Shown: positions 18,003 to 27,445, numbered from the stretch's first letter. The stretch is 64,000 nucleotides of DNA from Roseovarius sp. THAF27 (GCF_009363655.1 NZ_CP045394.1:107914-171913); one strand, 5' to 3'. The notes: generated by a model not told the origin, from the sequence alone. A program made the numbers and translations.

Positions 18003-18653
18003 TCATTGAGTTGCGTCATGTGCCTGCGTGAAGTTTGGCAAGAAGGCGGGAACTCGCGCGGCATACGCGTCGAACCTGTCTCCGAACGCGGCCCGGGTTT
18101 CCCGCTCCTCTGCGCGAGCAAGCCGCACGTACATCCAGAACAACGCCGGATACATCGCCAGTGTCAGCAATGTTGGCCACTGGACCAGAAAGCCGGTCAA
18201 AACGAGGATGAAACCCACGTATTGCGGATGTCGGACACGCGCATAGGGACCACTGGTAGCCAGCGTGCCGTTCCGTTGGGCTTGGTAAAGCACTCGCCAT
18301 GCGGCCGAGATCATCCAGAACCCAAGTCCGATCAGAACGAAGCTTAGGATGTGGAAAGGGCCGAAATGCGGGTTGGCTTGCCAGCCGAAGAGCATTTCCG
18401 GAAGGTGGCCGGCATCGTGCGAAAACCAGTCAATCCCTGGGTAAGTGCTCTGCAACCAACCGGACAGCAGATAAATCGTGAGAGGAAAGCCATACATTTC
18501 GGTGAACAGGGCCACTAAAAATGCGCTGAAGGCTCCGAAACTACGCCAGTCTCGCGCCGTTTGCGGCTTGAAGAAGCTGAATGCAAACATGATGAAAATG
18601 GCGGCATTCAGCAGGGTAAAGAACCACAGCCCATAACCGGGATCGTGCATCAT
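18003..18653 (-). CDS. isoprenylcysteine methyltransferase-like membrane protein
   Basis: 216 residues with about five hydrophobic helices. The C-terminal part shows GPYARVRHPQYVGFILVLTG followed by RAEERETRAAFG, the SAM-binding signature of the ICMT/PEMT membrane methyltransferase family. The substrate in bacteria is usually unknown. It overlaps DUF2933 by 4 bases. Together with the copper-type ATPase downstream of it on the map this trio recurs in metal-resistance clusters (my recollection, not checked). Confidence 0.82.
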   Translation of the reverse strand: MMHDPGYGLWFFTLLNAAIFIMFAFSFFKPQTARDWRSFGAFSAFLVALFTEMYGFPLTIYLLSGWLQSTYPGIDWFSHDAGHLPEMLFGWQANPHFGPFHILSFVLIGLGFWMISAAWRVLYQAQRNGTLATSGPYARVRHPQYVGFILVLTGFLVQWPTLLTLAMYPALFWMYVRLARAEERETRAAFGDRFDAYAARVPAFLPNFTQAHDATQ

Positions 18654-18883
18654 GACTTATCGCCTCCGCCATGACCCCCGTGCCCAGCATGCATGAAGAG
18701 ATGCATCACGACGCATCCGAGAAGAAGCAGCGCGAGAAACCCATTACCGCCAAAAATGTGGACGCGATGTTCGAATGCGAGGAGGAACGCACCAATCCCG
18801 AGAGCAATCAGAAGAAAGACGCCTGTGCGAGATTTCCAAAAGCCGTTTTCGTGATTGTCGTGATTATCATCATGCTCAGTCAT
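18650..18883 (-). CDS. DUF2933 small membrane protein
   Basis: 77 residues. A His/Asp/Asn-rich cytoplasmic start (EHDDNHDNHENGFW) leads into two transmembrane helices and a His/Gly-rich tail (HLFMHAGHGGHGGG). This is the DUF2933 layout. Histidines at both ends suggest metal contact, but no function is established. Its ATGA overlap with the methyltransferase gene implies coupled translation. Confidence 0.85.
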   Translation of the reverse strand: MTEHDDNHDNHENGFWKSRTGVFLLIALGIGAFLLAFEHRVHIFGGNGFLALLLLGCVVMHLFMHAGHGGHGGGDKS

Positions 18884-18934
18884 CTGCTTTGATCCTGTTA
18901 CTGTTGAATGGAGAAATCGTCTGCCATTATTGGT

Positions 18935-21337
18935 TCAGAACTTCAGTCGCCGCAGCCGAAGAGCATTCAACACCACCGACAGCGAAGATGCGCTCATGGC
19001 GAAGGCGGCAAAAATTGGGCCGATCAGGATACCAAAGAACGGATAGAGGATACCGGCTGCTATAGGCACACCCGACGCGTTGTAGATCAGCGCGAAGAAC
19101 AGGTTCTGGCGGATATTGCGCATCGTGGCGTGGCTCAGTTTGCGGGCTCGCACGATGCCGTCGAGATTGCCCTTAACCAATGTGAACCCCGCGCTTTCGA
19201 TGGCCACATCCGCTCCCGTGCCCATCGCGATGCCGACATCTGCCTGGGCAAGTGCGGGGGCGTCATTGACCCCATCGCCGGCCATGGCGACCTTTCGGCT
19301 CTGTTTTTGCAGCTCGCGGATAATATGCGCTTTGTCCTCGGGCAGTACATCAGCGCGAATCTCATCAATGCCGAGGCGGCTAGCGACGGCCTGCGCGGTG
19401 CGCTCGTTGTCGCCGGTCGCCATGATGATCCGAAATCCTTGTTCATGTAGCGCCTTGAGGGCCGCGGGAGTAGTTTCCTTGACCGGGTCAGCGACGCTGA
19501 CCAATCCGGCAATCGTGCCATCCAGTACGATGAACATTACGGTCTCGCCTTCGTCGCGCCGCGCGTTGGCGGTGTCGACCAGCGCGCCGCTGTCCAGTCC
19601 CATGTCGTGGATCAGTGCTGCATTGCCAAGCGCAACCGACTTGCCGTCGACGCGGCCTTTGACGCCCTTGCCGGTCACCGCCTCGAAGTCCTCGGTCTTG
19701 GTGAAATCGACACCGCGCTCCTCTGCCCCGCGCACGATGGCCTCGGCCAACGGGTGTTCTGAGCCGCGCTCCAGCGATGCGGCCAAGCGCAAGACTTCGG
19801 CCTCGTCATGTCCTTCCTCGGTCAGCACCGCGACCAGTTTGGGCTTCCCTTCGGTCAGCGTACCAGTCTTGTCCACTATCAGCGTGTCGATCTTTTCAAA
19901 CCGCTCCAGCGCTTCGGCGTTCTTGATCAGTACGCCCATCTGCGCACCTGTGCCCGTGGCGGTCATGATCGACATCGGCGTGGCAAGACCAAGCGCACAG
20001 GGACAGGCGATGATCAGCACCGCCACAGCCGAGACGAGGCCATAGGCCATTGCGGGATCAGGCCCCCAGATCGACCAGACGATGAATGACACGATTGCGA
20101 CGGCGATCACCGCTGGCACGAACATCCCCGCGACCTGATCGGCGTATTTCTGGATCGGCGCACGGCTGCGCTGTGCGTTGGCAACCATCTGCACGATCTG
20201 GGAAAGCATTGTATCCGCCCCGATGCGCGTGGCCTCGATGACCAGGCTGCCGGTGCCGTTGATCGTGGCCCCGGTAACGGGTTCGCCCGCGACCTTCTCG
20301 ACGGGGACGGGTTCTCCGGAAATCATCGACTCGTCCACCGAGGAGCGGCCTTCGACCACCACACCATCGACCGGAACCTTGTCGCCGGGGCGCACGCGAA
20401 TGTGATCGCCCAGCTGCACCTGGTCCAGCTCGATTTCCTCTTCGGTGCCGTCAGGGCGGATCACGAGCGCTGTCTTGGCTGCCATGTCCAGCAAGGCCCG
20501 GATCGCCTTGCCGGTGCCTTCGCGGGCGCGCAATTCCATCACCTGGCCCAGCAGAACCAGCGTTACGATCACGGCGGCGGCCTCGAAATAGACGCCGACA
20601 TTGCCGTTCTCATCGCGGAACCCGGTCGGGAAAATCTGCGGCGCGATGACCGCAACGATACTGAAGATATACGCCGCACCTACACCCATCGAAATCAGGC
20701 TGAACATGTTGAGATTCATCGTCCGGAACGACTGATAGCCGCGCACAAAGAATGGCCAACCCGACCAAAGGATCACGGGCGTCGAGAGCGCCAACTCCAG
20801 CCAGAGCGAAGGGCGTTCGCCCAGTTGCTCCATGAAATATGTGAAACCTACGAAAGGACCCATCGCTAAAACGAGAACGGGCATTGTCAGCACGACACCA
20901 GCCCAGAATCGACGGGTAAAGTCGACCAGCTCGGGATTCGGACCATCATCCTCAAGGCTGACTGTTTCAGGCTCCAACCCCATGCCGCAGATCGGACAGG
21001 ATCCGGGGCCAGGATGGCGTACCTGCGCATGCATCGGGCACGTATAGACAGTGCCGTTGAAGCCCTCCGGCACGGTGTCATAGTCGCCGTTCTTCACCCC
21101 GACAGTTGCAGCGCCATGCGCATGGGCGTGCCCAGAATGGTCATGATGCCATTGCTGCCCAACGTCACCTTCGGGCACTAGGAACATGCCGCATTTGGGA
21201 CATTTCCCTTCCTCGGCGCTACGCACTTCGGGGTGCATCGAGCAGGTATAGACCGTGCCGGTATAGCCGTCTGGTACCATGTCATAGCTCTCGTCACCCT
21301 CTCTTTGCCTGCCGCCCCGGCATTTCGTCACGTTCAT
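18935..21337 (-). CDS. copper-type P1B ATPase with two heavy-metal-binding zinc-ribbon-like domains
   Basis: 800 residues from the ATG at 21337, chosen because GGAAAGGAAG lies just upstream. The N-terminus has two short metal-binding modules, YTCSMHPEV...CPKCGM (about 30-51) and YTCPMHAQV...CPICGM (about 98-119), separated by a His-rich linker ([12 protein letters not shown]). The core has [33 protein letters not shown] and [12 protein letters not shown], typical of Cu/Ag exporters. It lacks the classic CxxC HMA domain of the pump at 35675-38194. The DUF5676 and Cys-rich genes lie upstream in the same orientation. Confidence 0.92.
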   Translation of the reverse strand: MNVTKCRGGRQREGDESYDMVPDGYTGTVYTCSMHPEVRSAEEGKCPKCGMFLVPEGDVGQQWHHDHSGHAHAHGAATVGVKNGDYDTVPEGFNGTVYTCPMHAQVRHPGPGSCPICGMGLEPETVSLEDDGPNPELVDFTRRFWAGVVLTMPVLVLAMGPFVGFTYFMEQLGERPSLWLELALSTPVILWSGWPFFVRGYQSFRTMNLNMFSLISMGVGAAYIFSIVAVIAPQIFPTGFRDENGNVGVYFEAAAVIVTLVLLGQVMELRAREGTGKAIRALLDMAAKTALVIRPDGTEEEIELDQVQLGDHIRVRPGDKVPVDGVVVEGRSSVDESMISGEPVPVEKVAGEPVTGATINGTGSLVIEATRIGADTMLSQIVQMVANAQRSRAPIQKYADQVAGMFVPAVIAVAIVSFIVWSIWGPDPAMAYGLVSAVAVLIIACPCALGLATPMSIMTATGTGAQMGVLIKNAEALERFEKIDTLIVDKTGTLTEGKPKLVAVLTEEGHDEAEVLRLAASLERGSEHPLAEAIVRGAEERGVDFTKTEDFEAVTGKGVKGRVDGKSVALGNAALIHDMGLDSGALVDTANARRDEGETVMFIVLDGTIAGLVSVADPVKETTPAALKALHEQGFRIIMATGDNERTAQAVASRLGIDEIRADVLPEDKAHIIRELQKQSRKVAMAGDGVNDAPALAQADVGIAMGTGADVAIESAGFTLVKGNLDGIVRARKLSHATMRNIRQNLFFALIYNASGVPIAAGILYPFFGILIGPIFAAFAMSASSLSVVLNALRLRRLKF

Positions 21338-21454
21338 CCTGCTTCCTTTCCTGTTCGCAATTGGCTCGTCACTATTGGATCGATGTAACCGACGCCCCCA
21401 ACGCGCAGGGACGATGGCCACAAGGTGGTTTTTGGGGGTACTCTTGTTGGTTTG

Positions 21455-21724
21455 TCATGCCTTCGCCTTGCGCGAAAAGAAGTTGAACGCCGGTACGAAA
21501 ATCACGGCAATTTACCAGCCATAGGCGAAGCTCTCGATCAGCCCCAGAAAGACGCTTGGCCAGCTGATCCAAGTCACGCCGGGCAGAAGTGGTAGCCAGG
21601 CCTGATACATGGTGGCGGTCGGGAATGTCAGGCCGGAGATAACGCACAGCACGAAGCTGATCGCCAGCAGAGTCCCAAGGGCCATCCCTAGGGGATAGAT
21701 ACGAACCGATTTAAAATCTGACAT
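21455..21724 (-). pseudogene. DUF5676 membrane protein with an internal stop
   Basis: The start is ATG 21724 after AAGGAGA. Two hydrophobic helices with LPGVTWISWPSVFLGLIESF match the DUF5676 family. The normal family continues past YGW, but here TAA (21512-21514) follows. The frame then carries on with IAVIFVPAFNFFSRKAKA to a TGA at 21455-21457, exactly what the intact C-terminus should look like. Either the last 18 residues are lost or the stop is read through. The shortened 70-residue protein may still insert in the membrane. Confidence 0.7.
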
Positions 21725-22045
21725 GATTTCTCCTTCCAAACCTTTCAGAGCTGCCTCGTTGTGGCGATGACTGCACCCACAGCCGAAGGGCTGTCACGAA
21801 GCTTCCTGTATCGTTTTGTCACAATGTGCGCCCAAAAATGGCGTCCGATGTGTGATCTCGTTCGAGGACAACCGGGATAGCTACCGCGCGATTTCGCCAT
21901 GAGTAGTACGAATGGACGAAAAGCAGGGCACAGGAACCCGCAAAAACGCTTATTATAATCATGGCTATGAAACCTTTCTCTTGACGTATGTTGAACAGCT
22001 ACTGATCTGTCCTTCTCGCTAAGCGAGGCCGTGTCGCAACTGATC

Positions 22046-22204
22046 TCAATTTTTGCTGCAGCAGCATTTCCCCAACGGTGCAGCAGACGATCTGGCCTTG
22101 GGTTGGACTTCGGTAGCTGTGTTGACGGAACTGCCGCCACAGCACCCACCGGACTTTGCGGTTTTGGTTTGAGATTCATCGTTTTGGATGGATTTCTGAG
22201 CCAT
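22046..22204 (-). CDS. 52-residue cysteine-rich protein
   Basis: The ATG at 22204 is preceded by a clear ribosome site (TTGAAGGAGACC, AAGGAG at good spacing). The product begins MAQKSIQNDE, has a SGGCCGGSS centre and ends GKCCCSKN, giving five cysteines in two clusters. There is no signal peptide, so it is probably cytosolic. CC and CCC clusters in a tiny protein next to a copper pump suggest a thiol metal buffer or chaperone; this is inference. It is in the same orientation as DUF5676 and the ATPase. An overlapping 144-residue frame lacks these features and was rejected. Confidence 0.65.
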   Translation of the reverse strand: MAQKSIQNDESQTKTAKSGGCCGGSSVNTATEVQPKARSSAAPLGKCCCSKN

Positions 22205-22976
22205 CTTGGTCTCCTTCAATCATGGTTTCATATTGGAGACGCCCACTACTACATTCCATTACAGGAAATTCGGTGAATTCCGCGACCCATCCGCCAGTCA
22301 CGTCGCTCCGATCAACAGCAACAAATCGGACTCGAGGCTATAGGGCGTAATGCCGAGATTTCGGGGTACGGGACCTTTTCCAATTCAGCCCGACTGATCG
22401 CACTGCTATCAGTGGCACGCGCAAAACCACTCGCCGAACTCTCCAACGCTGACCCACCGGCAGACCCCCAAATAGGTGGTGCACGTTCGAACCACGATTA
22501 ACCCTTGACCGCCCTCCAGAGCCGATCTGTTCTGATCAATCGCTGTCAACTCCTAGTCGACGGTGGGGGGTCCTTCACGTCGTCAATCGGGTCAACGAGC
22601 TGATCCAAAACTGCCGCTCGCGCCTTAGCGATCATCGCGGGCTAACGCCGCTATATAAAGACAGGATCTCCCGCCCAGTCAAACGCGCTCCCGGGTCTTG
22701 TAGTAGCGTCCGTTAAATCGACGACACTAGTCGATTGGCTGATGATATCGGCCGAAGAATTCACGGAATTGATCAATGCCAGACGGCGGGGCCCGTTGCC
22801 ACTACTCCGGTGGCGCCAGTGGCACAGTAGAGAAAGTCTCGCGAGCGTTTGCGTCTGGGACATCAATTGCCTGTTTTTAAATCGGACATCTTGCTCCCCG
22901 TCGCTTGCTGTTGGTCGAGTTCACGACGGCCATTAGCCGCAGCACTGTTCGTTTGGTTTTTGCTGCTATCAGGCCG
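22205..22976. other. 772-base stretch without a supported gene
   Basis: No frame here has a plausible start, signal, domain or coding bias. A near-palindrome GGAAATTCGGTGAATTCC at 22264-22281 is the only local structure I noticed. The stretch separates the Cys-rich gene from the sigma-factor region and may be decayed sequence. Confidence 0.4.
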
Positions 22977-23255
22977 CTACTTCCGTAGCTTTGAATTGTT
23001 GGTCTCATTTGAGACAACAGGAGACGGTCTTTCGGTATCTAGCAGCAGAACCACGAGTTCGGTCGCCATATCGCGACGTAATCCGGCAAGGAGGTAGGCG
23101 CAGTCCTTGGGTCCGAGACCCAAAATTCTGGCCGCTTCAACCAGACTCTGGCCGTCACTTTCGATCCTCCGAAAGAGTTCTTGGGAAACCGGAGCATCGG
23201 CATGGTGCGAATGCGACGCGCAAGCGCAGCCTATCCGGTGAACGAGACTAAACAA
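22977..23255 (-). CDS. small Cys/His protein downstream of the ECF sigma factor
   Basis: The frame has a TTG at 23255 and about 92 residues. It opens VHRIGCACASHSHHADAP, a Cys/His cluster fit for metal binding, then a mainly helical region (LVEAARILGLGPKDCAYLLA) that resembles a small HTH-like or helical regulator. No family is recognised. The true start is uncertain: an ATG at about 23323 would lie in frame only if an A7 run near 23305 is miscounted or frameshifted. It follows the sigma gene in the same direction with a 160-base gap. Confidence 0.45.
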   Translation of the reverse strand: MFSLVHRIGCACASHSHHADAPVSQELFRRIESDGQSLVEAARILGLGPKDCAYLLAGLRRDMATELVVLLLDTERPSPVVSNETNNSKLRK

Positions 23256-23414
23256 CTCCGTTGAGGAGGCGAGGCGCTCATGGATTGCCTGATCCGATAT
23301 ATTTTTTTCCGCTGATCATTTTGGTGTCCCTGCCATGACGCCCGGACCTGGGCTTTCCCGTAAGTCGACGCTTCCTGGCGGAATCCATTACAAGCTGGGC
23401 CTATTCACCTAGCA

Positions 23415-24047
23415 TCAGTTCGATGCGTCCTTGGGAGCACAGTGGGTCTCATCTTCGGGGTTTTCGCAGCCGATCGGAGTGCAGTAGCAGTCATCCCAAC
23501 CTGTCTTGCAGCACTTGCCACATTGACCCGTCAGCGCATCGCGCAAGGCCGCGCGGGCACGATGCAGACGCACGCCAAGCGCGTTGCGGGTCAGGCCCAT
23601 GTCGAAGGCGACCGCGGCACGGTCCTCCTCTCCGAAGTCGACCCGACGAATCAATTCTGCATCTGCTGCCCGCTGCGCCGGAACCAGACCATCCAGGCAA
23701 CGGCAAAATTGCGCCATCTGTGCGGGGGCATCATCAGCCAATGCCTCGGGTTCGCTGCCATACGCTTCGGCGAGGCGCCCCCGGCGAGCCAACTTACGGA
23801 AATGATCGTTCATCGTCGATCGCAAGATGGCATAGAGCCAGGAATCCATTCGCTCCACGTCTCGCAGCTGGTCTTTGCGCGTCAGCACCCGAACGCAGAA
23901 TTCCTGCAAAACATCGTCCGCATCCGCCTTGTTGCCCAAACGGCGCACCAGAAATCCCAGAAAGGCTTGCCGACCCTCTGCAAGCGCGATCTCGGCCGGG
24001 TCGCGGTCGTGGGCAGGTTCCCGTGTTTTTGTGTCTGGCTCCGTCAT
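23415..24047 (-). CDS. ECF sigma factor with a C-terminal Cys-rich domain (CorE-like)
   Basis: 210 residues; the start has GGAGGG upstream. Region 2 is about 30-90 (DADDVLQEFCVRVLTRKDQL, SWLYAILRSTMNDHFRKLA). Region 4 is about 130-172 (AAVAFDMGLTRNALGVRLHR). The tail from about residue 175 has seven cysteines (QCGKCCKTGWDDCYC, IGCENPEDETHC). No anti-sigma gene is adjacent. CorE-type sigma factors sense copper or cadmium directly through such a tail, so this is probably a metal-activated sigma factor; its metal and target promoters are unknown. Confidence 0.85.
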   Translation of the reverse strand: MTEPDTKTREPAHDRDPAEIALAEGRQAFLGFLVRRLGNKADADDVLQEFCVRVLTRKDQLRDVERMDSWLYAILRSTMNDHFRKLARRGRLAEAYGSEPEALADDAPAQMAQFCRCLDGLVPAQRAADAELIRRVDFGEEDRAAVAFDMGLTRNALGVRLHRARAALRDALTGQCGKCCKTGWDDCYCTPIGCENPEDETHCAPKDASN

Positions 24048-24176
24048 ATCTCATCCCTCCATTTCATTTAGATGCGAGCAAATTGCATTAAGTTCAACAT
24101 AACGTGGCACTCAAGTTCGTTCATCGAAGGTGACGGATGAACGACCGGTTCTCGGTTGTTTCGGAAGAATGCGTAT

Positions 24177-25082
24177 TCAAACCTCATTGAGTGTCCTTTC
24201 CTTTCCGCGCTGAACCATCCCTATTCCCAAAAATATCATAACGATGCCTACAATTTGTAAGACAGAGAGTCACTCGCCATAGACAACGATACCCAAGGTC
24301 AGTCCAAAAACCGGAATGAGAAAACTGAAGGCAATGGCCCGATTCAATGGAACTGTTTCAAGCGCTGAGAACCACAGCCAATAGACAAGTGCCGATCCTG
24401 CCATCGCCAGGACGAGAAGCGACGCGATGAATGCGGGCGCCCAGTTAATTGTAGTTGGCTCCTCCATGGATATCGCCGCAATGACGAGTGGTACGCTACC
24501 TAACAGCATCTGCACGCCCATTGCCGAAAGGGTGTCCACCTTTCCTGCAATGGATTTTATCAGGACGTTGCTAAGCATAACGCCAGCGGCTGCAAGAATG
24601 ATTTACAGAACGCCTATAACATAACTCTCGTTTCCATCAGCCAGAAAATCGGGCAGAGCAATTAGCACGATCCCTGCAAATCCGGCAAACAAGCCTATGC
24701 TACCAATCAAGGACAGCTTTTCCCCGAGCCAGAACGCCGCGAGGACAGCGGCCAGAAGAGGTTGCGTATTCGCTATTACTGTCGCAAAGCCCGGTGAGGC
24801 AAACTCTGCCGCATGAAACATCCCAAGAAAGCCAAGACTCGTCGCACCGAAGCCAGCTCCCGCTAGCGTCAACCAAACCCGGTGCCCTCGCGGAAATGGT
24901 CGCCCTAACATCAGCGCCAAAACTGTAAGCACGCCGCCTGCGAGGAGCGCCCTCATGGCGGCAAAAGTGAGATGAGGCGAGTATTTGAGCCCGACCACGA
25001 TGACCGGAAAGCACAAGACCCAGAGCACCATCGCAAGCACAACCTTCAGGGCCGCTACTGGTGTCATAGGCAGTCCTTTCAT
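24177..25082 (-). pseudogene. EamA/DMT-family transporter with two in-frame stops
   Basis: The frame is continuous over about 300 codons with ten hydrophobic segments in two EamA repeats (LWVLCFPVIVVGLKYSPHLT and AGSALVYWLWFSALETVPLN). It is broken only by TAA at 24603-24605 (between repeats) and TGA at 24270-24272 (before the last helix, VLQIVGIVMIFLGIGMV). The natural end is the TGA at 24177-24179. No frameshift is needed. The family exports amino acids or other small metabolites; this copy should be non-functional unless the stops are suppressed. Confidence 0.82.
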
Positions 25083-25171
25083 CGAACCGGCTCACGTTCA
25101 TCCTGTCTAGGATCGACAGGATCAAGCGTCAGATACCGAGGGAATCTGTCACCAAATGTAACCAGGTCGGC

Positions 25172-25196
25172 TTTTGCGACAGACCGTTACACGACA
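25172..25196 (+). promoter_or_regulatory. candidate response-regulator site upstream of the EF-hand gene
   Basis: TTTTGCGACA followed by GACCGTTACACGACA about 75-100 bases before the start at 25271. The 9-mer TTTGCGACA recurs, inverted, in the promoter region of the second EF-hand and regulator genes (27369-27377). Confidence 0.35.
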
Positions 25197-25270
25197 GCGC
25201 CCGGAGCCTGTTGCAAGACACGTCGCATTTGCCACTTTGGTCCTGCAACACGCCAAAATGGAGGCTTTCA

Positions 25271-25549
25271 ATGAAACGTAACACCACGCTCATTCTCGCA
25301 ACCGCATTTGCTACGGCTCTCGGCGGCGCAGCGCTCGCGGACACGGGATATATAACCGGGCATCATGATCTGCCCGACCGCGATAACAATATCCACATGA
25401 ACGATACGATGCGCGGCCATTTCGATCACGCCGATCAAAACAAGGACGGCAAGGTCACGCGCGCGGAGATGGAGGCCCATATGCAGGCTGCATCAGAATT
25501 CAAGAGCATGTTCGAAGAGCGCTTTGACAATCCGCAGCGAGGCCAATGA
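25271..25549 (+). CDS. small periplasmic EF-hand protein
   Basis: 92 residues from the ATG at 25271, chosen because it opens a clear signal peptide (NTTLILATAFATALGGAALA). The mature part begins DTGYITGHHDLPDR and has one EF-hand loop, DQNKDGKVTRAE, with the canonical Asp/Asn/Asp positions. It would bind Ca2+ or another divalent ion in the periplasm. A paralogue with the same GYxTGHHxLPxR start and single EF-hand lies at 27004-27279. The two flank the region before a two-component system and share upstream motifs. Confidence 0.8.
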   Translation: MKRNTTLILATAFATALGGAALADTGYITGHHDLPDRDNNIHMNDTMRGHFDHADQNKDGKVTRAEMEAHMQAASEFKSMFEERFDNPQRGQ

Positions 25550-25788
25550 GGCTATACAGCAGGCGCTGTTGCTGACAAAGGAAAGTCAAATTCTCTGTAG
25601 CTTGATCACGACTGTGGCGCTCAATATGCGCCGCAGTCAGCTTAAGTTTCGTCAACGGCTATGGCTTTCCTTTCATCCGTGCTTCGCCTCGCGGTAGAGA
25701 ACGCACAGTCGACGCAGTTCATCGATTCCCGTTTCGGGTAGCTTCGGAAATCAACACGGAAAGCTATGCGCAAACAAGGAGCGACCCT

Positions 25789-26700
25789 ATGAGAATGCCG
25801 TTACTGGCAATCGGTGCAACAGTACTCACTAGCAGCGCTGCAATAGCCGATGTGTAAATTCCGGAAGGAGAACTCGGAACAGTACTTCATCTGAATGAAG
25901 CCTTTGAGGCTGTTGGCCGCATCGAGGGTCTCGACAACGTTCACGAACTGGCAGGCGCAACAAACCGCGGCATCCTGGTTGCCGGTAGTCTTACGGAAAC
26001 CGAAGTCGGCATGGTGCCCAAGCCTTCCGAAGTTTCTGAGGAGGATCACGTAGCTCACCATGGAGGCAGAGAAGATGCCGGCCCGACCACTTCGAGCCTG
26101 ATCACCTTGGTCGACGCGGACAGTCATGAAATCCTGCGTCGCGTCGAAGTTCCCGGCATAATACACCATGTCGGGGTTTCGTCGGATGAACGCTTCGCCG
26201 CGGTGACGCATCCTGGACTCGATGCTGTTTCGCTGATCGACCTGGAACACGGTGAGGTTACTGCGATCGTCGCCACGGGTCCGATCCCGGAATATGTAAT
26301 CGCCTAGCCAAAGAAGGGCTATTTCTTCGTTTCCAACGCCGGGAATGACGCGATCAGCGAACTCGATCCTGAAGACGGGATAGTTACGCGCAACTTCAAA
26401 CTGCAAGGTCCACCCAAGCACATGATGCTGGATGCCGAGGCCCGTCAATTGATTATCAGCGAGTCTGACGTCGGCAAGGTTTCAATTGAAAATGCCGACA
26501 GTGGTGAAACTCTTGATTCGTTTGAACTTGGAGGAAACCTGCACGGCGTTGCAGCGGATAAAGATGCAATCTGGTCGAGTGCACGCGAGCGTAACCTTGT
26601 GGTACGCATTGACCGCGCAACAGGTGGGCGCGTGGGAATCAATTCGTTCAAATACCATAGGTTCTGGCGATTTCAGCCCAATCGGACACTGCAGTTTTAG
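25789..26700 (+). pseudogene. YVTN-type beta-propeller protein with two in-frame stops
   Basis: The frame starts with a signal peptide (LLAIGATVLTSSAAIAD) and then hits TAA at 25855-25857. It resumes with repeats such as SLITLVDADSHEILRRVEVP and VGVSSDERFAAVTHPG, and meets TAG at 26305-26307. It then continues (YFFVSNAGNDAISELDPEDG, LVVRIDRATG). All segments are in one frame. The last 20 or so residues look unlike a propeller blade, so the 3' end is probably truncated too. The intact protein would be a periplasmic propeller of unknown ligand. Confidence 0.8.
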
Positions 26701-27003
26701 GTCCACCGCTATGCAAGATTACTGACAAAGCAGTTGAGCTGATTAGTTAGTGCCAAATCAGCATAAGCAACGCTGCGGTATGTACAACGGCCCTGCTGGC
26801 AGTCTAGGCTGAAGCAAATCACCACGCCGCTCCGGAAATAAGGGCCGTCACGACGTGGCCAATTTAGTCAACTCTGAAAAACTTGTAGCGGCTCAGCTGC
26901 TTGAGATAGCTTCCTTCAATCAAAAGCTAAGCCTGCGAGAGCAGAATTCGATCACGCTCTTGTTCAGCAAGCCACCCTGCCCTTTTGTGAGAGTTCTTCA
27001 CAA
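26701..27003. other. 303-base gap with no supported gene
   Basis: Lies between the end of the beta-propeller pseudogene and the convergent EF-hand gene. No plausible frame or hairpin was found; the composition is AT-richer than the flanking genes. Confidence 0.4.
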
Positions 27004-27279
27004 CTAAAATCCTGGATCAGCAAACTCCCCGAGCAGGGCGTTTCGCTTGAACCATTTGTCACGTTCATCGTGGGCTTCAACCTCCTCGCGCGACACCATG
27101 CCGTCCTGATTGCGGTCTATGTGCCGAAAGTGGCCTTTCATTGTATCTCCCGAATGGGTGGCATCACCTCGCTTGGGCAGTTCGTGATGCCCGGTACCGT
27201 AGCCGTTGTCTGCCAAGACAATACCACCAGCAGACACCGCGACAGTTGTACAAAAAATCAGTGCCAGTTTACGTCCCAT
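27004..27279 (-). CDS. small periplasmic EF-hand protein, paralogue
   Basis: 91 residues: signal peptide (LALIFCTTVAVSAGGIVLA), then DNGYGTGHHELPKRG and one EF-hand loop DRNQDGMVSREE. It is clearly related to 25271-25549 (same motif order and spacing) but diverged at both ends. It is divergent from the response regulator gene at 27446. The shared HxxxDTMxGHF segment just before the EF-hand may add ligands. Confidence 0.8.
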   Translation of the reverse strand: MGRKLALIFCTTVAVSAGGIVLADNGYGTGHHELPKRGDATHSGDTMKGHFRHIDRNQDGMVSREEVEAHDERDKWFKRNALLGEFADPGF

Positions 27280-27368
27280 TCACTTTTTCCTTTTGTCCTA
27301 CATGCATTGTTTGCCGATGAAGTATGACTTGGTTTTGGAACGCTGCTGACGGCACGTGTGTATCAATC

Positions 27369-27403
27369 TGTCGCAAAGTGCGGCTTTGTTACGTTTCGCG
27401 ACA
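27369..27403. promoter_or_regulatory. candidate response-regulator sites in the divergent promoter
   Basis: TGTCGCAAA (27369-27377) is the exact inverse of the TTTGCGACA found before the other EF-hand gene. TTTCGCGACA (27394-27403), preceded by TTTGTTACG, is a second, inverted near-match. The pair lies between the EF-hand gene and the response regulator, where an autoregulatory site is expected. Confidence 0.35.
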
Positions 27404-27445
27404 AATTTTCTCGGCAGCGATCCTTTCATCGCTTAGTTACAAAAG

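Noticed and set aside
21745..22179. 144-residue minus-strand frame
   Set aside because: It overlaps the 52-residue Cys-rich gene in another frame, has no ribosome site and no recognisable domain; the shorter frame has both a ribosome site and ordered cysteines.
24177..26307. stop-codon reassignment or programmed readthrough as the reason for in-frame stops
   Set aside because: All three stop codons are involved and normal genes in the window use the same codons as terminators, so decay is the simpler explanation.
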